The position numbers were made by a program, and so were the translations under genes. A DNA stretch of 64,000 nucleotides. It comes from Wuchereria bancrofti (Eukaryota; Nematoda; Chromadorea; Rhabditida; Onchocercidae). Below, one piece after another: positions 10,701 through 25,700 of this stretch (positions are counted from its first letter, which is position 1; every line of letters begins with the position of its first letter). The notes beneath the pieces are model-generated. The model did not search any database. It was not told the DNA's origin and saw only the letters and a list, made by a program, of their open reading frames with translations. The stretch spans positions 7,700,182-7,764,181 of the forward strand of contig SSBO01000012.1 in the NCBI GenBank assembly GCA_005281725.1, read 5' to 3'.

Positions 10701-13700
10701 TTTAATAGTATGACATGCCACTTCTAGAGAAGTATTCTTTAAATGGATGAAGTGAATTTACTTCTTCTTAAAAATATTCATAACTTCTCAAATTAGAAAA
10801 AAGTAACTTGCATTTAAGCGAGTTGTGCTGGCGTCTTTATGCTCACCCTTCGGCAATGCTTCATTCCAAACCTGACAATTCAAATAAGCTTCATTATCCT
10901 CTGCATTTACTCGCCACCTACAAATAAATTTTTGTCCATCAAATCTGATACGAGGGCATGAAGATCGTTTATAATAGGAAAATATTCAGTACCATTATAA
11001 AAATCTTAAAGACATACTGAAGAATGGATACGGATGGTCGATCGAGCGAACCAGACGATCTTACATGGTACCATTCTTCTGGTACCACAGATCTATTACT
11101 GAAAACCCACACAAATGAAGGTGATGGATTACCACCCGTTGTTTGGCACTCAATCGTTACCAATTCACCTTCCTCGACTGCTGCGGATGGTTGTCGAGTG
11201 ATTACTGGCTTTTCCGGTTCCACTAAAATGATTCTGGATAAACTGCTTCAATGAAAGAGCATTTTCATATAATAATCTATGTTGTATTCTGGTTAATTGG
11301 TTGGTGAGTAAATTCACAACTGACAAATTTACTAAATGAAGGTCCCATATTGAAATTATTTTTGTTTGACAAGTAGGTTAATTAATATTGTTACTATTAT
11401 CATATGTTAAAGTTTCGGCATCATTCTTCGAAAAGGAAAAGCTTGATCTTATAAAAAAGCATCGATTTGTTCTAGCTCTCCAGATGTTCTTTTCAAAAAA
11501 GCATAACGATTTCGTGCTATCTGTTCTGGCGAAAATTCAATAATAAACACCTGTCTTACCTCGGTGACAATATATACTCTTTTCTGCTTCTTACGGTAAT
11601 TATAACCTTAAAATATCCGCTATTCTTGCAAAACACCTTTATCCTTCAAAATAAAAAGTAATTGTGAAGGTAAACTGAAAAATTATATCTGAAAAGGTAA
11701 AGGCTCCCTACAAGACAATACGTGTTACGTAAATAACTTTTGGAATAAATGAGATGCAGTAATTAATAATTGGAAGTCCAAATTATCCAATAAAATTTTT
11801 TTCTTTTCATGGAACATATTCGGCATCCTTCACTTTTTTCTTAAACTAATAAAATATTATTAACCTGTTTCTTATTACCAAAGAACATAATAAATAAGTT
11901 CTTAATCCATCCTTTCCAAATCTTTCTTAAATTGGACGAAAACTTTCTCTTTTTCATCTTTTGATAATGCTAAGTGTCTGATTGACACAGGGTGTATTTA
12001 ATATAATATCACCCTTCCTGCATTTCATTTTAGGGCAGTTCGTGAAAGACCCTTTTTATCCTTCTCTTCCTAACAATTGAAGACGATTATTCATAGAAAA
12101 TGAACCATCTTTCAGCATCCCCTTCTACTTCCATATACAATTATTGGTATTATGAGCATACCTATTTTTGCATTAATTGGAACGCACTCAAATGACCGTA
12201 TTTGAAAAGACACACGACACAGATGCAAGGTGACAACCTTTAAGAACTCCTGTGCCATCTTCAAAAAGAACAAGGACAAAAAGGAAGATTACAATAATAT
12301 AAGTATCAATAGTTAACAATTTCAATCCTACACTAATTCCCCAATTTACTATACAAATTCTGCTCATGCTTCATAAATTTCCAGTTCTGTATACAATATG
12401 TTTCGTGTCTCATCTGTAGAAGCAGTGGCTGTAAAAGTTACGATGATAGTGGCGATAATTGAACAGTGATTCTTACCTTTTCCCAGCGACAATAATCTTC
12501 TTTATTTAGCATGAAATACCTTTGTCTCCATCAATGTCACAATAGAAACTTCTAGAAAACTATTCCATTATGTCAGAATCCAGAGATTCTAACATCTATT
12601 TATTGAACTGTACAAATTCAGGGAACATCAAATACATATCTTTTCTCGTTAATCCTAACAGATTGGTCAAACATAAACAGCTTGAATTTGTCCTATTATC
12701 GGTACATTTGTAAAATTCAATGAAATCTTTTCAAGCCAAAATGATAATAAAATGGTGCGATTTGGTGGTCCCTGTTGAAATGAAATAAGCAAAATACAAG
12801 AATAATTTTTCGTCAATAGTTTGTCTTTATGTTGACAAAATGGATATACAGTGAGTAATTCGAATGACCGAGGTGCTGCGAGCCGCGCTAGTAGCAAACA
12901 AACATTGCGGCTCGACATTCGTCTTTAAGGGATTGTAAACATACTGATCTCCATTGATTACATGCTTATTTGCGATTGTTTTCTGAAGTTTTGTCATGTC
13001 TAAATTCCACGTTTTAAAGTTTAATTCTTCCAAAACTATACCTTCCTGGAACTACGAAATCATAGTAATTTCATGTTATCTCTACTTTTTTCTTCTCCAA
13101 AAATTTGAAAAAGAATGGAATGCAAGTTCTACAAAGCTTAAGTTCTGCAACTATTTTCAGCGCTATTGTGTTTTTCATTTTATTCGTTCTTCAAAAGACC
13201 TTTTACACATCACAGATAGAACAATCGCATCAAACACCTCTCCAGGAGTACATGTTAACTTCTTCATTTTCAAAAGTGTTATGCCACAATTTGAATGTCT
13301 AGATATATCAGTAGCAGCAATCCATAGATAAATTTAAGTAATACATTATCAAGCATCCCGACCCGAATGCCAGTTAGATTTAACCATTGGAACTTTCGCT
13401 GTAAACATACTGAATTTCATTATCACGTTATTATATTACCAAGTTTTATCGGCAAACTTCGAAATATTTTGTTATCTAGTCTTTGATAAAAAAAGACCAC
13501 TGAATAAAAAAGTGAATAATGATAATCAAGATTATTATCTAATGCAATTTTCTTCTACAAACGAGATTTCTATCTTTTTGTGAATGGCACAAAAAAGCCG
13601 AGTCTCTTTATTAAATGATTTATGGCCTGGGGTTCACTTCGAAACCAAACATTCTTTGTTTTACTATCTGATTCATCTGGAAAAAACAATGAGCAAAATA

Positions 13701-16700
13701 AAAAATTTTGTGATTTAAAATATGTATCAGGTAACTGAGGCTTCTAAAAGTTCTGAAAAAAGTTTTGGAAGACATATTCCACACATCTATTTCTGTACAT
13801 TTAATTGTGCATAGTAATTCTAGCATGTACTACCGGCAATAATATACAAACATAATTTTAATAGAACTTATTCAGTCGTAAGATGAATCATATTTTCCTG
13901 TCAGTTGAAACTCTTTGACGGTTAATTCATTTTACCGTTCATGTTATGCGAATTCTAAGAATTGATGTAATAGAGAGAGGAAGCGTCGATTGTCCCCAGA
14001 ATATGGCAATTGATGACAAGAAGAGTTGCAGACACTCTGAAGAATGGACGATAGGACTAGAAAGATGGAGCAGTTCATACCTCAAAATTTAATTCACAGT
14101 CAATTTGTTTCGCTTCACTGAATGTATCTGTCATTTATAATACATAAAAAGTATTTGCTACTATGCTATATTACTCACCGATAAGTAATGCATATAATAT
14201 GCACGAATGCATATTTGCTTGTTTGTCTCTTATGCGCTTGTGTAATGTTAGCCTGTCAACAGGCTTTAGCCTAAATATTAGTGCAAGGGAGTGAGGGCAT
14301 ATATATTTAGACTTTAACCTAAATATTATCCTTATAAAATCTTTCACAAACATCGCCTAACATTTCATTGATATTTTCATTTAAAGCATTTCATTCACAG
14401 ATCACAGTGAATTCGATCTAAATTTAGTATCAAATAAAACTTTCAGAGCGTAATCTAACATGAATCAGTCGAAAACTTCAACCCGACTATCATTCAATAT
14501 TTACCTACTGCTTGAAAAGTTGAAGAAAATTCAAAACAGACGGAAAAACCTTAATTTTCATACTATAATTATGTTTCAGTCTTGATTATGAGGACTGGAA
14601 AAAAGTCTCAAATTATTATGTACGTAAACGAACCAACGACAACAACATTTGCTTGTACGGTATACTGTGATCCAGATTCCTTGTCTAGAAGAGTGCAGAA
14701 GAATTTCCCATTATCTCGACGAAAAACAACATGGCGAATTTGTAAATTATATGCGCCATTTGTTTGTAATAATTCGTAGTGTTGTTTTGAAAATGACACA
14801 CCATTACGTGTAAGATGCCTAAATTATTTTCTCATAATTTTTTTTTTTACTCCAAAATTTGCAATCTCTAACTTTCGTGAACTTTTTGTTATTCAGATAA
14901 CTCAGAACAAAAGTAGAAATTTTCCAGATATTTATTAACAAGCAACGTAATTATTACTACTCTAACAAAATGGACAGAAATATTTAACCATGAAATTTCG
15001 AATTTCTATTAATCTTTTTTCCCTACTTTCATTTTTTTTCTTTTTTTGAAACGACAGAAGAAATAAATACATTTCTTTTTGAAGCGAAATGCTTTAGTAC
15101 GAAATGTGCCCTAATAAATTCTGTAGTCTCCTCTCAGTGTCCCGAAATAATTTTCAAATCGTTTCCTCAATCATACAAACCACCAAGTTACATAAGGTAC
15201 AGTTTATTTATAATAGAAGGAAAAATTTATTCAAACAAAAAAAAAAGCATTTTCTGATTCATCCAACGTAATGAACTAAAAATTGCAGTATTTCTACGAA
15301 ACAATTGGACAGTTCTTTTCCTAGGTTGTGGTGACTTTCCTGTCTTCTACAGCCACTGTACTTTTTAATTGGATTTATCCAGGGATAACAAGATGGCTTG
15401 AAAAATACAGAAATTATTTCAAATTTTGGAAAAGAGTAAAAACTGCCAAAATATTTCATTTACAGTCAAAACCAACCTGGGTAAATCACCTGCTACAACT
15501 GTCCAGCTTGGCTCATATCGAGTACGATTACGGAATTCAGGTGCAAAGCTGCACTCCATTGCTGGGCCTTCTTGTCCTTCTCTAACATAGTAAGGTTCTG
15601 CTTTCGGCCTTGTCAAGAACACAGCATCTTCTATAAAAAATATACAAAATTTACAGATAATAAATGATTAATTAAAATATGTTGTTATATCATTTTCTTC
15701 ATTTTCTTACAAGTGAATATCTAAATTTCCTTCTTTTAAGCAATGAAAAATATACAAAAACAAAAGACAAAAACATTTAGCAGTTATCAAAATTATGTTA
15801 TTAAAATCCCTCTTTCATCAAACATGTTGCACCTAGTTAATGCAAATATTCCAGATGTAGAGAAAGAAATATGCCCATGTCATATCTTGACGATGCAATA
15901 GCAAGGCATTTGGATGTGCAATAAGTTTATTGATGATTAGCGATCTTATGGGAATTATAATTTCGGCAAATAATGGGTAATGCATAAAGAGTTGGAGGTC
16001 ACTTGTTGGGCAAAGTAACAATACTGTGATAATAGTGCGTGTTATGATTTGTTATTGAACACAACCTTTTATGACAATGTTTACATACTGTTCTACAAGA
16101 GAGATTTCATAACCTAAATGATGTTTCTTCAGCAAATAACGTTATTTTATTGAACAAATATGAGTACATTTTTTAAAACAACACTTGAAATTTTGATTAG
16201 AAGTAGTCCAATTTAGATTTATAATGAGTGGGGATAATTTACGGAAGCACACCAGATTATTCCTCACTATTGCAGTGTATTTGATATCAGAAAAGGTAAA
16301 TGAATGGATAGAATAGATGGCATATGAATAATGGCCTGGCTCTTATTAAAAATAAAAAGCAAAAATGGAGCGTAAAGGAAAATATAAAGAAGGAGTTTAG
16401 TTACCCGATGTAAATTACATATGCACAAACAGTCAAGCACGAGGTCTCTAAATTTATTTTTTGAATGGATAGAATATAAATTTTTTTTTTCGAACTGATT
16501 CCACTATTTCTCACCATGACCCATGTAACTAAATTGACAGATAGAAAGTTACCCGTTCTTATCATCAGAATTTTTTAACAAAAAAAAAAAAGGCAAAAAA
16601 TGGAATAACATCATTATGAAAAGTTTGCAGCTTGATTTTGTAAACTTTACACAGGAAAAGTCTCCTACTTAACCTTAAGCAGTCCTAATCTGCCTTTAAT

Positions 16701-19700
16701 TAGAATTTCATCCTGGACAATAAAATACATAAATTGGTTATGTGACAGGTGCACAGCAAATGTAATATTAGAAGCATATAATAACTTTAATACATATCCA
16801 TTAAATGCAGTGAGAGATATTAAACGCAGTAATTGAAGAATTATATTAAAATCGCCTCACTAAAACGCTTTCCATGCTGTTAATTTATGTTGATTCAAAT
16901 AGTTGGTGAGTTGGAAAGAAGAACTTAATATTTGATTAATTCAGAAAAATCACAATTATTTTAAATGTATGGCACAAGATGCATTAAAACAATCATGACA
17001 CATGTCATATTGGTAACACTCAAGCTTTATTCGAAAATTGGAAATTTAGAAATTTGAGAGTCTAGCAACTCCTAGTGATCGCTCTTACGCTAAATACACT
17101 TGTCACAAGTATGTAAAAAATGTATAGTACTGAAATGTGATACGAAATCACTAATTTTCATTGTAATAAAAAAACGGATAGAATTTCAAAAATTTTTGTC
17201 ATCTATCAATTCAATTTGTGGTTTTTCGTTTTTCTTTTCTTTATTTTATTCAGCTTGCAAATAAAAATAAATACCACCTCATAGGTAGGAAAAACGGACC
17301 CTTGGATTAAAATTCTCAGATATATGGGAATTTTGTAAAAGTTGGGATTCAAATTTGTTAATGTGTTAATTGTTAATTGAATCAAACGCAGACGAAATTG
17401 GGTTTATTGAGCCGGATTAGAGAATGGACAAAAAATTTACATCACATAAATAGCAAAACTAAGTCAGAAACGTCGTTAATTCAAAGATGTGCAAAGCAGT
17501 AGCCTCAGTTAAAATTATTTCAAAATCATTTCCAATGAAAATTTCGAAATTTTCAAATAGATTGAGTAAAATGAGATCAAAAACGCGGGATGAAAGCTCA
17601 AATTTGTGACAAGAAAGTGTAACAAAAAATTAAAAAAGATAAGCTTGGACAAATATTAGAAAACAAACAAGGCTGAACACAATTTTTAGTTATTTTTGAG
17701 ATAGGAAAAAAAACGAGAACATATGAATGTTCGAAAAATTCACATGGCAAAAAGATTTGTGAAAAATTTTTTTGCAGTGTAAATGCTCACATTTATATTT
17801 AACCTTAAAATACCATTTATTTGTCTAAATAGTATAAAATATAATGAAACTAAGAAATCAGGAAATTATTTTACTATATCGATCATCGAATTCAAGAAAG
17901 GGTTAAAAGCACCGGACAGACACATGACAAATGGCAAATACCCAGAAGCTGTAATGCCAAGATGAATAGATTGATAAAAGATAGACTTTTACATTATATT
18001 TTATTTATATTTAACCTTAAAATACCATTTATTTCTAATTAAATTATTAAGCTGTCGGTTAAGTTGGAATACCACAGAAATTTTGATGGAAACAAAACAA
18101 AAAAAAGAAACCTTTCGCGCAACTAGCAATCTGTGTCCAGAATAAAATGAAGACCAAATAAGGTCCTTCCCTTGGTATCATTATAGATCGAATAGGTTTC
18201 AAAAATAATATAGATCAAAACGAGCAATAGCGTTTTCTGCGGAAATCTCCTGAAAATATTGGATGAAAGGATACGAAAATTCCAGTCCAGCCACGACAGT
18301 AGCGATCTGTATATGCTTTAATCCAACGTTTATATTTTTATAGACTTTCTCATTGCAGTAAATGTTGTTCGAACTAAAATAAAATTGTTTATATTAAGTA
18401 TTTCAAATTTTAAAGTCTATCGCATAAAAAAAAAGATCTTTTTAAAGTCTATCGCATTCGTTTTCAATGCTAATACATAAAACTATCTAATCTATCTTAT
18501 AAGGTCAATGTACCGGCTTACTTGGACAAATTCACTCAGTATTTGAACTTAAGAATACTTGAAGTTCAAATTAAAATTACGGAAAATTTCTACCAATATT
18601 AATTTGAAAATTAACAGAGTGAGATTTGAAGTTGCTATATCAGACTGGTCAACTCTCAAGATAGTGAATTAAAGAAAGAAGAGCTTGTAATTTAATATGC
18701 TATGCTTCGAAGAAATTTCAATATTTCTCATAAATTTGAGCTTGTAAATTTATTTTGCACAGTATTCCAGATTTACACAGATATGATATAATACGCATGT
18801 AGTTATAAGACATTTCACTTTTATTGCAAATATATGAAAGTATTATTGCAAAAAAGTAAGAAATGCTTTGTTTCGTCTTTGGGGAAAAGTGCAGGAATTA
18901 AGGAGAAATTTTGAGGAAAATTGGATTTGAGCTGACGCGTTAATCAAACTAAATGGACCAGCTAAACTGATATTTGCCAAAATTTCCGTTTCCTGCCCTC
19001 GATTTTTCATTTGGCTAAAGAAATATCTGAATTTGATACAGCTGTAAACATAAGAATTTTAAATTTCAGCAATTCGATAATGCATGCAAATGAGCAGTGA
19101 TGTACAGAAGACAGTTACCATTAATTTTTTCAATATCAAGAAAACAAACATTTCAAGTTTTTTGTAAAGTTTGGATTTACAATTTTGTGAAGTTTGAATT
19201 CGCTAACTTTCAGCTATCATTTATAATCCTTCTTAAAATTGTTTCAACTTTGAATATCAGTCTTTCAAAATCTTTTCAGAATGAAATTTGCTTTTTAAGT
19301 TACAAAGTCTGAAAGTTCGAACAGATCTCATCTTATATGGTTTTCCTCACGGTCAATCTTGAAAAACTTTTTTTTTTAAGTTTAAACTACTGCCAGGTAA
19401 AGAAGACTCCAGTTACCATAACTTCAATTCATATGAGCGTAGGATCTTGGGATGAAGCTATTAAATTGAACATAAATTGAGGATTAAAAAACTGGTAGAA
19501 GAAAGAGAGAAGGAGGAGGAATGAGTTGAAATAGAAAAAGGATTGGTGATAGTCTATCAAACTACAACTGTTACAAATTGATATATACGCAACCGACTTA
19601 CGGCTTCCTTTTAAACAATTGAAATGAGTTATATTGTAGTACTGGCTGTAGCAATAGTATCAGTGGTCGAGGTAAGCGGTGATCTCAGTCGTTGCAGTAA

Positions 19701-22700
19701 CCAACCACCGTAACAGTTGTTGGAACAACGTTTAGCAAGCATGCTATGTGTATACGATGCTCTTATCCTTTCAACTACTTCAAAATACATCCTTGTATTA
19801 ATTTATCATCTTTAATGAGTGTGCACACATGACTCTATGGAACCATCATTATCATAATTCCAAATGTCATCCCAGCAGCGTTCCTACAAATCTCTCATTA
19901 TTTAACATCGAATTTTAAAATAGGCAGCAATTTTTGCCCACAATTAAAAACGAATTCCCCTTCTTCCTGCCTTCACACTTTGCACAGCAAAAAAAAAGTC
20001 TAGTTGTTTTTGCGCTGCATGAAAAAAAAAGTCTTTTTGTGAACGAAAAGCTGCGATGTAAAAAAAAACATATTTCATCTCTTGCAGGAGACTAATAATC
20101 ACGGAAGATGATTTCGATATCACTTCTAGGCAATATATAGTACCTTAATGATAGTGATTTGAGGTTCAAGGCAATAAAAGAAAAAGATTTTCATTCTCTT
20201 TGGTAATGCATAAAAGTTACCTTACTTAATGCAATTACGAAGCTCCCTATAATTGAAAGCATAGGAAATAGGCACAATGTGCTTAAACTTATAAAAGCAA
20301 AAATACAAAAAAGGCGGAGTTTGAAATTTTAATCGAAGCAACAAATGTTACTACTAATTAACCACGAGACGTACAGCGATTCCCACACCACGTATATCTT
20401 TCGATATATCATCCAGTGGCAGCTGACACAATCATTTTACATTGTGGACAACTACTACACAACAAATACTACATAAGCCTTGGATATCAAATATTATCAC
20501 TGTCTACTTAATATGAAACAACTTGTTAAACTCCCAAATATTCAAATAACTTCAGCATGCTCATTAATCAATCAATTTTGTGATCATTATGGAAGGTAAG
20601 TCTTTTTGAATTATGGCTAATCACAGTAACTAAGAAGGAGTTATTTCGTGGGAAAATGTTTCATTTTATCGCAAATTAGATAATTAAGAAAGAATAATTT
20701 CTTTGGCGACTTCTACCACGATATCGACTGAGGTACATGATGTACATTTCATGGAGTCAAGTATCTACCATTCCACCAGCATGTCAACAATTCCACAATA
20801 CCTTTTAGCTTATCATTAGAAACAATCATTCATACCATATCAAATCTTATAATTATAAAAAAAGAAAGAAAAATTACGTGAATCATCCATAAAAATCAAA
20901 CGATAACTGAAACTGATTATGCCAAATAATGTCTTCTTGGCTAGGAATGTTTTAGATATTTTAAAGAAGTGCTACCCAAAATCTATTCCATTAATGAGAG
21001 AAATAATAAAAAAGTTGGGATATTGTCAAGCAAAGAAATGGTCTGTCATTAACAGTTGTTACAGTGGACAGCAATAATACATTAAATATTGTGAGAGGAC
21101 AAGCGAGGAAATGGGAGGTGGGAGGGAGGAGGTTAGAGATGGAGAATTAGGAGAAAGAAGAGACACGAGGCCTTACCAGGGAGTACAATAACAACCTGTT
21201 CCCTTTCTATTTGATACCTACCTCCTATGGCGCTTTCAAAAAGCTCAAATTAAGAATTATGGACTCCAGGCAAAAAAATAACCAATTTATAATGATGCAA
21301 AACGAACATTGGAAAAGTGTTAGGCTTTAAAAGATAGGGGACTGAAAAGAAATTGAGAAAGATAATACCGCTTTGATCCGTGGAACATTCCGTGGAACAT
21401 GAGTTATTCAAATTTCTGTCGAAATATTCCACTACTAAAGAAGTTAAACTACCGAATCAATAATATACGGTTGCGAGAAGAATTTAATATATAGTCTCTT
21501 GGACTGGAAACACAGCGATCGCTATAAAAAAAAGAAGCCTTAATTGCACTAATACTTGAGGCTGAAATATTTCTTAACATTGTTATCTAATTTTGGCGAA
21601 ATAATTAGCTTATTCGACACCCTACAATTTGACTATTTCGATGATTCCGGTTACACTATATATTTGGTTAATTGGTTAAATGCGCTCCTTGTGGTGTGGT
21701 TGTTGAGTTTGTAAATATTACCATAATGTCAACAATTTGATTGTATCCTATCTCTATATATACAGCAAATATTCAAAGAGTATCAAATATCAGTGAAGAC
21801 AAGCGAACACAAATCAATATATTTCTATTTAACGCATGCAACTGTGTTATATAGCAGTGACCACACAAGAAAGTACCAGTTAACCTTAAAAAACCTAGAT
21901 TTGTCAAAACCTCAGGAAGACAGAATTTATCAAATTTTTCTAAATTACAATGTAACATAGTGTAACGATGTGCAATGAAAGGATACTTTCTTTCGGAAGT
22001 GATTTAATTTGAAAAACAATATGATTTTATAATAAATGTAAATTTAAGTAACCTATTTCATCTGAATTATAAAGGAAGGTAGGATAGGAAATATTCCGCC
22101 TACAGTGAGACCTTTTAACTACTATACCTTACCTGTTCCTGTGGTGCATTTACAGTTCAAAATGAAAAACATTTTTCATTAGAAATAGTTTATAACAGAT
22201 AAGTTTCTCACATTAGTTCCTTACATTAAAGGTAAACCGAGTATGTGAAAGCATTAATGCTGAAAATGACACTCATTAAACCATTTATTTGATAACTACT
22301 GTTGTTGTTTCACTATTTTTTGATTTGTTAGGACGAATATGAAAAGAACAAAAATGCTAAGAAACAGTAAAATAGACGGTGTTGTTTCACAGTTAATCAT
22401 TAATTATGGTCATCAAAACTACTTTCTTAATAAATTTAAAATTTAAGAGAAGAAATGAAAGTTGGCATTCAAAGAGATATTTGTGTTTTATGTATTGCAA
22501 GCAATATGATATGTTAATAAATCGAAATCAGTAATCGGGATTACTGAGTGCAAAAATAAGAGAAACTGAAAGACAAGAAGATTTCAGTAACAAATTAGCA
22601 ACAGAAACCAAAAATAAATTCCTAACAAAAAGGTTTTTAATAAGAGATAAAAAACTGCATTCAATAATTGCCAGCTGTTGACGAAGATTACTATTGATTA

Positions 22701-25700
22701 CCACTGTTGTTACTGTAAATGCATTTAATCAGTTTAAGCTATCTAAACGACAACTATACCTACTATTAAAATTCTTACAACAGCTACAACTGTAGCAATA
22801 ACACTATTTACTGCTCTTCTTATTTTCTACTTTCACCATATTATCCCAAGCGAGAATAGTTAATATCATGCAAACTAGTTGAAAACGAAATGGCTTGGTT
22901 AGGTTTTTCGGATTTTTCCTATAAAAGGGTTCTGAACAAGTCCTGAGCTATGTCCAGCGTTCAATTGTGTCCAAAGATTCGCTTTGCTAAGTGACCAAAT
23001 AATTTTGGTGACCACGAAAAAGTTGCCACAAAAGCGACGAGAAAAAATTGTGAAAAAAACTTTTAGCGAAATTATTAAATAATTCTGCAAATATTCTCAC
23101 ATAATAGATCCTCAGATGAATTGTTCATTAAGATTTCAATAACTCTCACCAAAAAAGGAAAAAAATAGCGACGAAAATTGAAATCATAGGGATATTAGAA
23201 TTTTTTTCTATTTGAAAGTTTCTTACTTGATGAGTGAAACAAATCTCTGAAATAGAAATGTTTAAAATAGAAAGAAAAGAAAAGACGTTAATGATGCTGT
23301 TTGTTGAAAAAGTTCCAATAAATAGAAATAGAAAGCTGTGATACGACTGCTGGAATAGAAAGGAACAGCACAAAAAGAAAAATTTCATCGACCTTGAAAC
23401 GGCTTCTGCAATGAGAGGGGGAAAGAATAGGACGATAGTCTCTATGCCACCAGCACTATCTCATGAATAATTAAACTCTTCCACAAAAATGAAAATAAAC
23501 TAAGTAATTGTAAAAATATTGAGAAATCAGAAAATAATAAGCAATTAGCTGTGGATCTAAGCGATCTCAACTGTTTGACATGCTTTTTTTAACTGACGAA
23601 TGAGATAGAAGCGGCGACATTTAATGTTCTAATCCCTTCTGGAACAGGACATTAAAGCTAGAAGAAAGATCTGCTTTCACGAGACATCCGCAGGAGGGAC
23701 ACCATCTAATCCAAATTAAACCACTAATCAATTTAGAAGTTTTACCTTCATTCAACCTCTTCAGCAGATGGTCAGCGAACTATTCTTTGCATCAAGGTCT
23801 TAATGATAATACATCCACGACAACACTCCGACAGCAGAAACGTCAATAGTCAATAAAAAGTGTCATTTAAAATTTGTCAGTGATCTTCGTCATGTCGTTG
23901 CTGTTTTTCCCCGATTTATTGAGCACAAAGAAGAAAAAGTGTTTCAGTTGCAACTTGCATGCGATTTTTTCGAAGGATGTAATTATTAATACAGCAACTA
24001 TGTTTTTATCAAAATTTCTCATAAAATAGTTGTGCTTTTTTAATTTCCATTTCATTTTTTTCTAGAAAAAAAAGTTGTGAATTGCAATTTTCCATTTCAA
24101 ATCTTTGCACTAATAATATACTACTGGAAATTAAAAATATTATTAATACAAAAATAACTTTGTTCGAGAATTGCTAGTTTGCACGACGGAAAAACGATGA
24201 AATGAAAATATTTTTTACTTTAAATGAGGGTCAAGTGGTTCAGCACAAGAGTTACAGCCGCTGAAAAGTGAAGTCAGTGTGTCAGTATCACCTTTTTCTA
24301 ATTTGAAAAAATGAGCAGTATGGAAAGAAAGAGATTGTTACAAATATTTCAGCATTAAATCAAATTCGGAAAGAAAAATCTTTAAGGAAATTAAAGAAAA
24401 GAGATGAGCAAAAACAGAGTTAGTAGAAAATAGCAATAAGATAGAATAAAAACGACGAAGAAAAAGAGAATACCGATTTGTTCGAATTTGCCGACTAATA
24501 ATCGACATTTCATTAATTGGGCCATTTCAGCATCCTTTTTGATGCGGCCATTTATACTTTTCTGGATGAAAAGATCCGATCGGATTCTCCAGTGCAATTA
24601 GCTTTATCCTCATTAACCATATGGGATTAGTGACCTCATTTCATAGAATATTTTGCTTATGGAATATTCAAAATTAAAGAATAAAGGTACTTTTACTCAC
24701 TATAAAAAATTAAATCAAAGTGAGTTGATTAATGGGCTTTTTCAATTTTGAAACAGAAGTGATAGGTGAAGAGTGAAGGATGAGCGACTGAACTGCTTCG
24801 AGCAGAATTTTCAAACTGAAAGTGTATTGATAACAGTAAATGTTATTTAAAGTTAGAGTAATGATGATACATGTAAATATGAAAGTGATCGAATGGATCT
24901 GGCTTAAATAGCTCATAGAAAAAGTCGATTTTTTCAAGGTCATTAAAATATGCTTAAGATTGTTTCTTTCTCACTGTATTTTTTTTCATTATTAACTGCT
25001 CTCATTTGTTTTCGACTATATTTTATTCATCTTTATGGGAACTTATTTACAAATACACGACAAAATTTTAAATTTAGTTGTTGTACTGGACAGCGAATAT
25101 TTCAAATTTGTTGTTGAGAAAAATTTTCTGCTAAAAAACTAATTTAAAGTAGCTCTGATACACATTTTTTCCTAATAAATTAAAACCATTAAAAAATAGC
25201 TGAAGGTGTAACTGAACGGATTCATATTAACTTTTCATGTCAGCATTTGTATTCCGACTTCAACCTATCTTATTTTGCCGTGAAGTAAATCCAGTCAGAA
25301 TTCGTTTCTTGATCTTTGCATAGTTCCTTACACTGCTCATGCAGAAACTGCACATTAACACGTTATATATACAACAATAATTAAATATATTAGTTACATT
25401 CATAGGGAAGAAAAATCAAGGAAAAAGTGTCAGGAATGTCGTTTATAGCGGTAATAACATGAAACTTTTTATTGCAAGTGAAAAATGGACAGCTGAAAAA
25501 CATCACACTACAAAAATTATTTTTCCAATTGCCAATTATTTTTAAGATAAAGGAGAGAAATTTACACGCTAATATGATATGATGCTAATGAATGCGCAAG
25601 ACATTAGATCGAAAGAAAGAGAAATATTGCCAGCTGAATCGATAGCAAATGGATTAATGATACCCGCAGCTGAACAGACCAATGAAGGTATAATGTTTAT

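Noticed and set aside
12667..13331. Overlapping frames on both strands (83, 68 and 111 codons) as a nested gene
   Set aside because: No family resemblance, no supporting start context, and mutually exclusive strands; likely chance frames in the Ig1-Ig2 intron.
23146..23388. Frame starting MKFFFLCCSFLFQQ as a secreted protein or first exon
   Set aside because: Hydrophobic start only; no suitable phase-1 donor and chance-like composition (F, S, I) afterwards.
24817..24943. Alternative signal-peptide exon for the receptor
   Set aside because: It has the right phase and a hydrophobic core, but a poorer donor and no strong acceptor before the ATG compared with 26028-26133. Not excluded.
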